64,000 nucleotides of DNA, taken from contig CBDDHT010000004.1 of NCBI GenBank assembly GCA_965228615.1, positions 2,790,001 through 2,854,000 of the forward strand, in the 5' to 3' direction. A program made the position numbers and the translations under genes. The stretch comes from CBDDHT01 sp965228615. GTDB taxonomy: Bacteria > Pseudomonadota > Alphaproteobacteria > Rhizobiales > Methyloligellaceae. This document shows positions 27,946-36,889 of the stretch, one piece after another (within the stretch, counting starts at the first letter, position 1; every line of letters starts with the position of its first letter). The notes below the pieces were generated by a model, which worked only from the letters and a program-made list of their open reading frames with translations, ran no database searches and was not told the DNA's origin.

Positions 27946-28440
27946 TTAGCGACAGCGCTGCCCTGCGCGAAATTGATCTTCCATACGTTCGACAATTGAA
28001 TCATAGAGCGAACGCTGGGCAATGGGATACATGATAGCAAACGCATTCACGACCCGTTTAGAACAGGAGTAGATCACTTTTTCATAGTAGATCTTGTCGC
28101 CCCGATAACCGCTGAGCACGAACCATGATCGCCCTCGCGGCCGATAAGTCAAAGTCGCGTAGCGAGTATCGGACAGCAATTTGTCGCGAAACTGCAATGG
28201 GCTCTCATTTTTGTCGTTGGACCAGGAACCGATGGCGAGTTTCGCTTTGCCGTCGGCAGAGATGAACGCTGTTCCTGGTACCGATGGATCAGGCGGTATG
28301 ACCGCGAAGATGTGAGCAGGATAGACAGCCTCTGCCCCGAATTCCGGATCGACAAACCGTTGCCAATCAGACGCCTGCGCCGATAAGGTGACAACCAGGA
28401 ATGTCAAAAATGTGGGCAAAAGCCGCATTGCCGATCCCAT
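27946..28440 (-). CDS. Hypothetical secreted protein
   Basis: The 164-residue protein has a signal peptide ending S-A-Q-A-S and then a mature beta-rich domain with D-W-Q-R-F-V-D and a later G-R-S-W-F-V-L-S-G-Y segment, resembling small periplasmic proteins seen in rhizobia. The start at 28440 is set by GGAGGAAAGA just before the ATG; a longer frame was rejected. The function is unknown. Confidence 0.7.
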   Translation of the reverse strand: MGSAMRLLPTFLTFLVVTLSAQASDWQRFVDPEFGAEAVYPAHIFAVIPPDPSVPGTAFISADGKAKLAIGSWSNDKNESPLQFRDKLLSDTRYATLTYRPRGRSWFVLSGYRGDKIYYEKVIYSCSKRVVNAFAIMYPIAQRSLYDSIVERMEDQFRAGQRCR

Positions 28441-29021
28441 TCTTTCCTCCACACAAAACGTCGTCGAGCAACACGCACAACGCAGCGTATCCAGACTCAA
28501 GCGCATCCTGCCTCTCCGGCAGAGATTGGGAGCGACGGGCACAGCTTCAAGGGATGGAACAACAACAGGACCTGTGTGCTGTCAGACAGACCACCAAAGG
28601 TGTTTCGGCGACGGCGAACCGCAAGAAGATGCTCACACCAACGATATTACAAAACATTACGCCGCCACACACGCATACAAAAAAACAAAGACCCCAAAAA
28701 TGACAATATTATGCCTTGCCGAAAACTAATTTTCCAACCATCAGAAGCAAACTTATTGCGGACATACCACAGATAATCAATCTGGTCGGAGTCTGAATCG
28801 CCCATTTATTCTTTGAATAATTGCAAATTCCACGTCCGCTCTTGAGGTTCGCTGGTCCCAGACCCCATATATACCCGAGCTGGAATAGGCACGTCCTGTG
28901 AAGTGATCTGGGTCGCCACTCCAAACGACCCGGAATCGTCACAAAATGGCATGGCGGTTGCAGAGCACTGTAAGTCGCGTACGAAGCTTGTTGGCTGGCA
29001 TTAGTTCGAGGGTAGCTTGAT
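28441..29021. other. Intergenic region, no gene recognised
   Basis: This 581-base stretch upstream of an alpha/beta hydrolase gene is locally A+T-rich (especially 28640-28800). Short open frames have no ribosome site or recognisable sequence. It presumably contains the divergent promoters of the genes on either side. No tRNA, repeat or terminator was seen. Confidence 0.4.
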
Positions 29022-29873
29022 ATGCAAACGTCCCTAGCATCAGAAGCAGAGTTTCGCACGTTTGATTCAGATGGTGTCGAGCTTGCCTATATGAATGTCG
29101 GAGAAGGCGCGCCCGTGCTCCTTATCCACGGCTTCGCGTCGAACAGCGTAAACACCTGGTCAGCGACTGGCTGGGTCGATGCACTGAGCGGCGCCGGCTA
29201 TCGTGTGATCGCCCTCGATTGCCGCGGCCACGGCAATAGTGAAAAACTGCACGATCCAAACGCCTATTCAATGGATCTGATGGCAGACGATGCACGCAGG
29301 CTCCTAGATCATCTTGAACTCGATCGGGCGCACGTCTTTGGGTATTCCATGGGCGCACGCGTTTCGCTTTTGCTCGGCGCTGTCGAGCGCGACCGTATTC
29401 GGTCGGTGACCATGGGCGCCATTGGCGGAAACATGCGGGACCGGATGCTGAGCCGCGGTCACCTTGAGAGCAATCGAACGCGCGATGGAGCGGACCGCGT
29501 TCTCATGAAAACACTCGAGAGCTTTCGAGAGCTCGCACGCTCGTCAGGGAGCGATTTCCGGGCACTCGCTGCTTGTTTGCGAGCAGCGCGTGGGCCACTC
29601 TCCCAGGAACTGCTTGAAAATGTTCTCGCACCGAGCCTGGTTGTGTCAGGTACAAAGGATGTTCTGAGCGGATCGGCAACAGATCTCGCCTTGCAGATTC
29701 CGGGCGCTTCCGCCTACGAGATCAATGGTTGCGACCATGATACGATGGTCACAAATCCTTCGTTCCGCAAAGTTGTTATGGAGTTTCTCGGCTCTCATTC
29801 CAGAGCGGAAAACGAGGTGGAGCCCTTCGCTTGCCAATGCTCCGCCTGGGCAAACGCCCCTCGCCCCATCTAG
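29022..29873 (+). CDS. Alpha/beta hydrolase
   Basis: The 283-residue protein has the family order: H-G-F-A-S-N oxyanion region near residue 37, G-H-G-N-S-E, and the nucleophile elbow G-Y-S-M-G-A-R with Ser near 109. An acid D in G-T-K-D-V follows, and then the His in C-D-H-D-T near 239. The substrate is unknown. GAGGG precedes the ATG at 29022. There is no operon partner, and the next 284 bases before the LysR gene show nothing recognisable. Confidence 0.85.
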   Translation: MQTSLASEAEFRTFDSDGVELAYMNVGEGAPVLLIHGFASNSVNTWSATGWVDALSGAGYRVIALDCRGHGNSEKLHDPNAYSMDLMADDARRLLDHLELDRAHVFGYSMGARVSLLLGAVERDRIRSVTMGAIGGNMRDRMLSRGHLESNRTRDGADRVLMKTLESFRELARSSGSDFRALAACLRAARGPLSQELLENVLAPSLVVSGTKDVLSGSATDLALQIPGASAYEINGCDHDTMVTNPSFRKVVMEFLGSHSRAENEVEPFACQCSAWANAPRPI

Positions 29874-30157
29874 AACTCGCCTGATCCCAGAATTGACGTA
29901 TGACCGTTCCCTGACCTGCTGGCGCACAGTCGTGCTTGCCGCGCCACTAAGGCGCGGTTGTCTTGGCCCCATCGCAAATCGTGCCGAATAGAACCAAGAC
30001 TACCCAGCGACCGGCGAGGCAAGGCCAAGTGGCCGTCACCCGGCCAGGGCGCCCACGCGGAGGCCCGCGTGTCAGCGCGGAATAGCCGTGAGCGAATTGA
30101 GCCAGATCTCCAAACCACGGTCCGATCCCACCGGACCGGACCAGCCATTCATCACCT

Positions 30158-31030
30158 TTAGGCCGCCCGCGGGAAACGTGCCGCGAAGTTCTTGGCGATG
30201 TGACGGGACAGTTCGATCGCGATCGGGCTCGGATTGGTCGGTGCAAGATAGAGATTTATGAAATAGGTCGGGAGTGCCGGTAGTCCGGTTTTCTCGCTCA
30301 AAATCTCAAGGCGATCCGGTACGGTTTGCGAGAGAAACGGCGACACGGACAGATCGGCTTCCAATGTCGCAATCTGTGCTTCGATATTGCTGATCGCCGT
30401 TGTGAAACGCCAATTTCGTCCTGCAGAACCGAGCGCCCGGACCGCGGCAGTTCTGAAGGCGCATTCTTCATCCCCAAGCGAAACCGGCAATGGTGTCTGT
30501 TCATAGGCCGTACCTCCCGGTGCACCGACCCAAACCAGCCTATCGGCAAGAAGCAACTGGCTATCCTGGCTTGGCTCCGCCTCCGTGGTCAGTGTCAGAT
30601 CGATTTCACCCTTTTCGAGGCCGCGAAGAAGCTCAGGTGTGTTTTGGCACGTGAGCGTGACCTCGACACGTGGCCAGGACTTGGAGAAGCTGCGGAGGAC
30701 CGGGGGCATGAATGGACCGACAATGTCATGCGGAACACCAAGCAAGACCTGCCCTTCGAAATCGGGCGACGTCATCAATCCCCAAAGCTCGTCATTTGCC
30801 GCCAGCATCCGTTCCGCATGGCCCAGCAAACGCTCACCGCTCGCTGTCAATTGCAGGCGCCGCTGACTGCGATCAAACAATGTGACGCCGAAATGCTCTT
30901 CCAATCGCTTGATTTGCTGGCTCACCGCCGCCTGCGTGAGATTGAGGTGACGGCCCGCAACCGTCATTCCGCCGGTGTCGGCCACAGCGACAAATGCCCT
31001 TAGTAGCGAAAGGTCGACCTCACGAACCAT
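30158..31030 (-). CDS. LysR-family transcriptional regulator
   Basis: The 290-residue protein has the N-terminal winged helix D-L-S-L-L-R-A-F-V-A-V-A-D and L-T-Q-A-A-V-S-Q-Q-I-K-R-L-E (residues about 5-45), followed by a LysR effector domain. GGGAG lies six bases before the ATG at 31030, so this start is preferred over the ATG four codons upstream. A palindrome just upstream and the divergent DUF1127 gene suggest self-regulation. The effector is unknown. Confidence 0.9.
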   Translation of the reverse strand: MVREVDLSLLRAFVAVADTGGMTVAGRHLNLTQAAVSQQIKRLEEHFGVTLFDRSQRRLQLTASGERLLGHAERMLAANDELWGLMTSPDFEGQVLLGVPHDIVGPFMPPVLRSFSKSWPRVEVTLTCQNTPELLRGLEKGEIDLTLTTEAEPSQDSQLLLADRLVWVGAPGGTAYEQTPLPVSLGDEECAFRTAAVRALGSAGRNWRFTTAISNIEAQIATLEADLSVSPFLSQTVPDRLEILSEKTGLPALPTYFINLYLAPTNPSPIAIELSRHIAKNFAARFPRAA

Positions 31031-31042
31031 GCCAACTCCCAT

Positions 31043-31059
31043 AACGGTATATTATCGTT
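31043..31059. promoter_or_regulatory. Candidate LysR operator palindrome
   Basis: The 17-base AACGGTATATTATCGTT has dyad symmetry (AACG and CGTT arms with inner TA pairs). It lies immediately upstream of the LysR gene start and between it and the divergent DUF1127 gene, where a LysR-type regulator would bind to control both. The palindrome is seen directly; binding is inferred. Confidence 0.4.
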
Positions 31060-31121
31060 TTTACAGTATATGTTTGCTTCCATTATTCAACATGCCGACT
31101 TGACAGGGAGTAGACAAAATA

Positions 31122-31352
31122 ATGGCACTCGCACTCCAATCGAACCATCAGGCCGACATCGGCCTCGGATCCATCTTGAAACGGCTCAATTCCACAGTTG
31201 ACCGGATATTAGCTGAAGTCAGTTGCTGGATTGAGGCCGTAAAACAACGGCGCGAACTCATGGATCTCAATGATCGGATGCTGAAAGACATTGGCATTAA
31301 TCGGGCCAAGGCGAACAGCGAAGGGCACCGTCATTTCTGGGATCACCAGTAA
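31122..31352 (+). CDS. DUF1127 domain protein
   Basis: The 76-residue protein ends with the DUF1127 motif around residues 42-65, with R-R-E-L-M-D-L-N-D-R-M-L-K-D-I-G-I-N-R. Small DUF1127 proteins are frequent in alphaproteobacteria and some bind RNA to affect growth and carbon use. AGGGAG stands upstream. It is divergent from the LysR gene, which probably controls it. Confidence 0.85.
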   Translation: MALALQSNHQADIGLGSILKRLNSTVDRILAEVSCWIEAVKQRRELMDLNDRMLKDIGINRAKANSEGHRHFWDHQ

Positions 31353-31476
31353 CTGGTCCTGAAAAATACTGTCAGGTCAGCTCTTGTTTGCCGGAGTCCG
31401 AAATGTGCCTTACGCGCGGCGGCGCAACAATACGGCCACCAATCGGCCTTAAGCGGGGTGTTGCCCCCAAAACGAC

Positions 31477-31869
31477 CTAGCGTTTCTTGAGCCTGATCCT
31501 TGCCGTGCCTTTGGCACTCTTGGCGCTCAGAGTCTGGCTCCTGCCCTTCACACTGATAGTGATATTGCCTGAAACGCCGTAATCCTTGCTGTACAGCGAT
31601 CCCGTGTAGCGGCTGCTACTCTTCTTCACGATCCGACCCGACTGCTTGAACGTGCCGTTAGCATGAGCACAGTTGACCGTCATTACGAATGTCCGTCCGG
31701 TGCTGGCCTCATACTTGATACGGCAACGGATCGGTTCGACCTGACCGGTCTTCAGTTTTACAGTTCCGCTCCCGCTCCAAGAACCCTCAACGGAAGCCGC
31801 TGTCGCACTCACCGCCCCTGCGGCCAAGCCCATCAGCAGAGTTAGGCAGCCAATAACCAGATTGCGCAT
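31477..31869 (-). CDS. Hypothetical secreted protein
   Basis: The 130-residue protein has a signal peptide (M-R-N-L-V-I-G-C-L-T-L-L core, ending A-A-S) and a small beta-rich domain. That domain contains G-S-W-S-G-S-G-T-V, Q-V-E-P-I-R-C-R-I-K-Y and C-A-H-A-N-G, followed by a basic Ser/Lys-rich C-terminus. Two Cys could form a disulfide. GAGGA before ATG 31869 sets the start. The function is unknown, but the pattern recurs in rhizobial secreted proteins. Confidence 0.75.
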   Translation of the reverse strand: MRNLVIGCLTLLMGLAAGAVSATAASVEGSWSGSGTVKLKTGQVEPIRCRIKYEASTGRTFVMTVNCAHANGTFKQSGRIVKKSSSRYTGSLYSKDYGVSGNITISVKGRSQTLSAKSAKGTARIRLKKR

Positions 31870-32307
31870 AGATCGTCCTCTATCCCAGAGCCTATCGAAT
31901 CGCCCGCGCCCACTACTAACCCAAAGGAAATGTCTTTTTGGAGGCCGCTCGGGCATGCCAGACAAATTTGGCTTAGCGGCGAACAATTGTCGCGAATCTC
32001 TTGGAAACCGCGATTTCACGCGCAATCCCATACACCACCGTCTCGCAGGGCGCAAAAGCCTTTATAACCGGAGGACAGTCCGATCGGTTCATTTCACCGG
32101 TTTTCGCCCGATTTCTGCCATTTCAAATCCTTGGAACGAATGGCCGGCCTGCGGCCCGATACGCACTGCGGACTTCCAATCTGCCATTTTTCGAATCGGC
32201 AGGCGTTCGTTCGCTCCCGCTTGACGCTCAATAGCCATTGGAGAAAACTGAGGCATCGTACCGCCCAGCCAGTCCCGAATCTCTTGGACAATCCGGAGCC
32301 CCAATCC
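31870..32307. other. Intergenic region, no gene recognised
   Basis: A 438-base divergent region between a leftward secreted-protein gene and a rightward unknown gene. It presumably holds both promoters. No repeat, tRNA or terminator was recognised. Confidence 0.35.
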
Positions 32308-33081
32308 ATGCAAATCAACGTCACTTATGAGCGACCGGACGATGAAGCGGAAACAGCGGGCCCGGTCCGTATTGGCTGGCTTCTGACCGATGAGAAGGCC
32401 GGAATTGTCTTCGAACCGCCAGAACGCGTGCGGTCAGTCGAGATGAATAGACAACATGCAAAATCGGCATCGCGCTGCCCCGCGGTGATCAATCTGGAAA
32501 GCCGTCACTTCGTCATCAAATGCCCCTTCGATCTGCAGCTGAAGTTCGTGCGCGACAAAAATGGCAAACCGGCCCTGAAGAACCTGCTTGGGGACGCAAG
32601 CCCGGTGCGATCGAAAAAACTGAACGAGCATCTCCATCTCGTTGGCGAGGCCGAGTGGCGCTATAAGGACCGGCCGACAATCCAGCTTTCACTCCCTCAC
32701 CTCTTTATTGCCGACGAACCCGTTTACATGTCGCAGGTCGCGCCCTTCATGCACTATCGCAAGGAGCAGCTTCCCGGCACGATTTTCGGTGGGCGTTTTC
32801 CGATCAACATATGGCCACGCCCTCTGATGTGGGCCTTTGAATGGCATGAGCCGGAAAAAGACCTGAAGCTCAGCCGGGGCGAACCGCTCTTCTACGCGCT
32901 TTTCGAGACGACACCACCTGACCGTGCGGTTCAGGTTATCGAGGCAGAACAAACACCGGAGCTCAAAGAGTATCTCGATCTGATCGGTGGAGCAGTCAAC
33001 TACGTCAATCAAACGTTTTCGCTCTTTCGAGCGGCCGAGGAGCGAAGGCCGTCGAAACTCTTGACGCCCAAGACGCGGTAA
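32308..33081 (+). CDS. Conserved hypothetical protein
   Basis: The 257-residue protein has no signal peptide or membrane segment. It contains several aromatic- and Pro-rich patches (I-N-I-W-P-R-P-L-M-W-A-F-E-W near residue 168). The ATG at 32308 fits because preceding in-frame codons look non-coding and GGAG lies ten bases upstream. The family is not recognised and the function is unknown. Confidence 0.6.
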   Translation: MQINVTYERPDDEAETAGPVRIGWLLTDEKAGIVFEPPERVRSVEMNRQHAKSASRCPAVINLESRHFVIKCPFDLQLKFVRDKNGKPALKNLLGDASPVRSKKLNEHLHLVGEAEWRYKDRPTIQLSLPHLFIADEPVYMSQVAPFMHYRKEQLPGTIFGGRFPINIWPRPLMWAFEWHEPEKDLKLSRGEPLFYALFETTPPDRAVQVIEAEQTPELKEYLDLIGGAVNYVNQTFSLFRAAEERRPSKLLTPKTR

Positions 33082-33329
33082 ACGCCCGGCGCGTTTGTAC
33101 ACGCGGCTGTCCTTTGACAATGCCACGCACGATGGCGAGTGAGAGCGGATCATCCGCCCTTTCTCTGCACATATGTTCGCCTTATGTTCTTGCACTGCTG
33201 TTTCGGCCGCGCTATGGTCGGCAAGAATAAATGCCGTCGTTTACAATCCGTGCATAGAATGAATTCTGCGGAACACCAATCATGTGGCCATTCGAAACGC
33301 CTTTCACGAAGTCCGCACTACAGGAATAA

Positions 33330-33929
33330 ATGTCACTCCACCCATTTAAACTCAGTGCAATCGCACTGGTATTGATAGTCATACTTGGAAGTGGACATTC
33401 GCACGCATCGAAAGCGATCAATTGGAAGAAGGTTGGCGGATGGGACATTCGCGTTGACCCGTCACTATCGAACGGCTGCTTTTTACTTGCGAGTTACGAA
33501 ACCGGGACCGTGTTCAGATTCGGTTTCGACATGGGGACCGGAAACGCATACTTCTTGATCGCCAACACCAGCCGGAAGTGCATTGAGGAGGGCAAGAGTT
33601 ACAAGCTTGTGTTCCAATTCGACGAACGCCCCGAGTGGACCGGCGATGGAACGGGCAAGAAATTCGAAGACGGTCTTACTGCACTTGTCGGGTCCGTTTC
33701 CGATACCGTGTTTTTCGGCGAACTCGCGCGAAGCCACGTCCTCTCAGCTTCCTACAAGCGGCGCGAAATTGCCCGGCTGGCGCTCAAAGGGAGTTATGCA
33801 GCTGTCAGAGAACTGATCAAATGCCAGGCCGAAATGCGGGCGGCTGCCGGGACCGACCGACGCACTCGAAAAGACCCATTTGCTTCTGACCGCACCAGGG
33901 CCGGAGCAAAGGACCCTTTCGCCCGTTAA
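33330..33929 (+). CDS. Hypothetical secreted protein with C-terminal K-D-P-F-A repeats
   Basis: The 199-residue protein has a signal peptide ending H-A-S and a mature domain with two Cys and W-D-I-R-V-D-P-S. Its basic tail has two short repeats of K-D-P-F-A. The repeats suggest an extended binding tail. The function is unknown. CAGGAA precedes the ATG. Confidence 0.65.
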   Translation: MSLHPFKLSAIALVLIVILGSGHSHASKAINWKKVGGWDIRVDPSLSNGCFLLASYETGTVFRFGFDMGTGNAYFLIANTSRKCIEEGKSYKLVFQFDERPEWTGDGTGKKFEDGLTALVGSVSDTVFFGELARSHVLSASYKRREIARLALKGSYAAVRELIKCQAEMRAAAGTDRRTRKDPFASDRTRAGAKDPFAR

Positions 33930-34160
33930 CTTTGGGATTGCAGTCTAGGCGAACGGATCGCTCGACTGCTGACAGCATGTCGGCGGTCGCGATTCTTGGA
34001 ATACCGTGGCCGAACCATGCCCGCAATCGGCATGAATTGGAACAATGAATGCACATGCGGCGGTTCACACGGCATAAATCGTCAAATGTTCGCTAATTGT
34101 TCTTGTGCTACTCACAAGAGTCCGTTAGCTTGAAGGGCATCGAATGTCTCGGGGGGCCAC

Positions 34161-35234
34161 ATGTTTGCGCAAGTCACAACTGTCGCATTTGAAGGCATAG
34201 AGGCCCGCTCCGTTGATGTGCAGGTGCAGATCAGTCCGGGAATGCCGACCTTTGCGGTGGTGGGCCTGCCCGACAAGGCTGTCGGGGAAAGCCGGGAACG
34301 GGTTCGCAGCGCTCTTTCGGCCATCGGCCTCGCGCTGCCGCCGAAGCGCATTACCGTCAATCTGGCACCGGCCGACCTGCCCAAAGAGGGAAGCCACTAT
34401 GACCTGCCCATCGCTTTGGGATTGATGGCAGCAGCCGGTGCCGTCGCTCGCGATGCCATCGAGAACTATTGCGTCATCGGCGAACTCGGCCTCGATGGAT
34501 CGATCGCCCACGTGGCAGGCGGACTTCCCGCAGCCATTGGCGCGAACGCACTCTCGAAAGGCCTGATTTGCCCGGAGAGCTGCGGTCCCGAAGCTGCCTG
34601 GGCTTCGGTTGATATGCCCATCCTGGCGCCAGCCAACATCCTGTCGCTGATCAATCACTTCAAGGGCCTGCAATCCCTGACACGGCCAAAACCAGCTCTT
34701 GCGCCCGAAGTCACTGCTCTTCCCGACATGGCCGATATCAAGGGCCAGGAGAGCGCAAAGCGAGTGCTCGAGATCGCTGCCGCCGGTGGTCACAATCTGC
34801 TGCTTGTCGGGCCGCCGGGGGCCGGCAAGTCCATGCTCGCCAAACGTCTCCCATCGATTTTGCCACCGCTAGGCCCCGCCGAAGCCCTCCAGGTCGCCAT
34901 GGTTCATTCCATGGCCAATGGATTGGCGGGTGGCCATGTAGGCCGCCGCCGTCCCTTCCGAGCACCGCATCACTCCGCATCCATGGCGGCCCTCGTCGGA
35001 GGCGGAACGAAGCCGCGCCCGGGAGAAGCGGCGCTTGCCCATCACGGTGTCTTGTTTCTGGATGAGCTGCCGGAGTTCGGAGCCCAGGCCCTCGATGCCC
35101 TTCGCCAGCCGCTCGAAGCCGGCGAGACGGTTATCGCCCGCGCCAACCACAGGATCGTCTATCCCTCGCGGGTTCAGCTTGTGGCAGCAATGAACCCCTG
35201 CTGCGGCGTTGCCAAGATATCAGTAGTTCCCTGA
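34161..35234 (+). pseudogene. comM: comM/yifB, Mg-chelatase-like AAA ATPase, 3' part cut off by the integrated element
   Basis: The open frame encodes the N-terminal lon-like domain (from F-A-Q-V-T-T-V-A-F-E-G) and much of the AAA domain: Walker A G-P-P-G-A-G-K-S near residue 217 and Walker B L-F-L-D-E-L-P-E-F near 297. The family is usually about 500 residues; this frame stops after 357 because element sequence begins at A-A-M-N-P-C, where intact genes continue with R-C-G. The last ten codons are foreign. ComM/YifB helps move branches during natural transformation in some bacteria; this copy is probably inactive while the element is integrated. Confidence 0.88.
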
Positions 35235-36673
35235 GAAGGGAGATAACAGAGGTTGATTTCAACCTCCTGATCTCCAATGATGATTTCCTCTACAATGGTC
35301 TCAACGATGGATCGCCTTTCTTCAAAAGGTAGGCTGTCCCAACGGGAATAGAGATCACGCGCTTCACTAAACACTTCTTCGCTGGAGAGATGGTGGATCT
35401 TGAGGATATCGACCTTGGCTTGATGCTCGGGAATCTGCTCCTCGATCTGCCTTAGACGCTCCTCCATTGGACGATTGCGTTTGGCAAATCCTTCCACATC
35501 CAGACCACCGGCACTGTAGAGGTCGTAGAGCCGATCCATGTCCGCTTGGAGCTTCTGCTTCTCTCGCTCAAACAGCGCTAGCTGTTCCTGAGTTTCGTGA
35601 ATCGCAGTGTCGGCCTCAGCCAAATGGTTTTCCAACTCCTGGGGTGAGAAGAAGAACTCTTTGAGCTGCTCTTGAAACAGTGCTTCAAGGTCAACGATGG
35701 GGATCTTGTTACGGCAGCTATAGCAGACGTATTTGGGCGTGTTGGAAGGTACATACATCTTTTGCCCACAGGTGCAGAAGGCAAGCCCTGTGAAGAGCTT
35801 CGGGCTCTTACGTGATGGCTTCCGGCCCTTCATTTGATCAAGCAGGATGGCGTTGCACTGATCCCATAGTTCCTCAGAGACAATGGGCTCCACCTCACGA
35901 ATGACCCATTCCTCCTCGGGCTTGTGTTCCCAGCTATCATTGCGATCTTTCTTACGGGTGTAGTTGGCTCTATGGATGCCTTTAGCGGTCGGATCACTTA
36001 GGAGGCGGGTGATGGTGGTATCCGAGAACTTGGCGCCTTTACGGGTACGATATCCTCGCTCATTGAGGATACGAGCAACTGTTTTCTTGCGCTTGTGTTC
36101 AGCATACAACTGATAAATGAGCTTGCGGACCGGAGCTTCATCAGGATGAGGCACCAGCCCACCATCTAGCCACTGATAACCAAATGAGGCCTGGCCGCCG
36201 GTCTGTTTGCCCAGTTTGGCTCTAATGGGCACTGATGCCCGCACTCGATCAGCAATCTCTTCGCGCTCCCACTGAGCCATGGCAGCGATCATCGTGTAAA
36301 AGAGCCTGCCTGCTGGTGAGGCAGTATCTATGCTCTCTTGCAGTGAGATGAGGTCAGCGTTGTGCTCCTGGAAGAATTCGGCAAAGTCGAGCAGCTCTCG
36401 CGTATTACGAGCCAGCCGTGCGAGCTTGGAGAAGATGAGACCAGTGATATGGCCAGAGCGGATGTCATCCATCATCCGTTTGGCCTCTGCGTTCTCGACA
36501 ACCGATTTACCACTGACTCCTGAGAGATCATACAACTCAAGAACACCCCAGCCTTTCATCTCTGCATAGAGACGGGCGCGTCTTTCATGATGTTCTGGGC
36601 TTTCGCCTCGGGCCTGGTCTTCAGTGCTGACTCGAATCCAGATACCTACGGCTTTTGGCTCTTCGTGCCGCAT
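35174..36673 (-). CDS. Large serine recombinase (element integrase), at attL
   Basis: The 499-residue protein has a resolvase catalytic domain (W-I-R-V-S-T-E-D-Q with Ser16), the recombinase domain near 170-270 and a zinc ribbon (F-C-T-C-G and V-C-Y-S-C) near 310-330. A long coiled coil follows, all as in large serine integrases that join attP and attB directionally. The start is ATG 36673 with GGAA upstream, not the in-frame TTG at 36694. Its stop and last eight or so codons lie in chromosomal comM DNA, so its C-terminus depends on the integration site. Confidence 0.92.
   Translation of the reverse strand: MRHEEPKAVGIWIRVSTEDQARGESPEHHERRARLYAEMKGWGVLELYDLSGVSGKSVVENAEAKRMMDDIRSGHITGLIFSKLARLARNTRELLDFAEFFQEHNADLISLQESIDTASPAGRLFYTMIAAMAQWEREEIADRVRASVPIRAKLGKQTGGQASFGYQWLDGGLVPHPDEAPVRKLIYQLYAEHKRKKTVARILNERGYRTRKGAKFSDTTITRLLSDPTAKGIHRANYTRKKDRNDSWEHKPEEEWVIREVEPIVSEELWDQCNAILLDQMKGRKPSRKSPKLFTGLAFCTCGQKMYVPSNTPKYVCYSCRNKIPIVDLEALFQEQLKEFFFSPQELENHLAEADTAIHETQEQLALFEREKQKLQADMDRLYDLYSAGGLDVEGFAKRNRPMEERLRQIEEQIPEHQAKVDILKIHHLSSEEVFSEARDLYSRWDSLPFEERRSIVETIVEEIIIGDQEVEINLCYLPSQGTTDILATPQQGFIAATS
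35186..35214. other. Left attachment junction (attL) within comM
   Basis: The comM reading frame matches its family up to the codons for A-A-M-N-P-C and then departs. The crossover therefore lies close to the M-N-P-C codons, at about 35190-35203. The recombinase gene of the element crosses the same junction from the other side. The exact core cannot be set without the right end or an empty site. Confidence 0.65.
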
Positions 36674-36774
36674 GTCGCATTCCAATCCAGTCAATTTCGC
36701 AGAATCATCAACAATATCAATAAAGTATGCCGATAGTATGACTCAATAAGAATTCCTCTGGATTACAGGGACTC

Positions 36775-36838
36775 AATGATCTGCTTTTCGGAGCCGCCCA
36801 TACCTCACAGAGGGGCGGCGAACGAACAGCAGATCATT
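36775..36838. repeat. 64-base imperfect hairpin between the integrase and the next gene
   Basis: AATGATCTGCT (36775-36785) is perfectly repeated in inverse as AGCAGATCATT (36828-36838). Inside, GCCGCCC (36793-36799) pairs with GGGCGGC (36813-36819) and TTCG pairs with CGAA. The loop is about 13 bases. It lies after the stop of the 36890-37939 gene and upstream of the recombinase start at 36673. It could therefore be a terminator without a T-run, an operator, or a recombinase-associated site. Confidence 0.7.
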
Positions 36839-36889
36839 CCTGCTTTTTGGTGAGCCTTGGTTTTCAATATTCAGAATGTCTGTCCCTGA

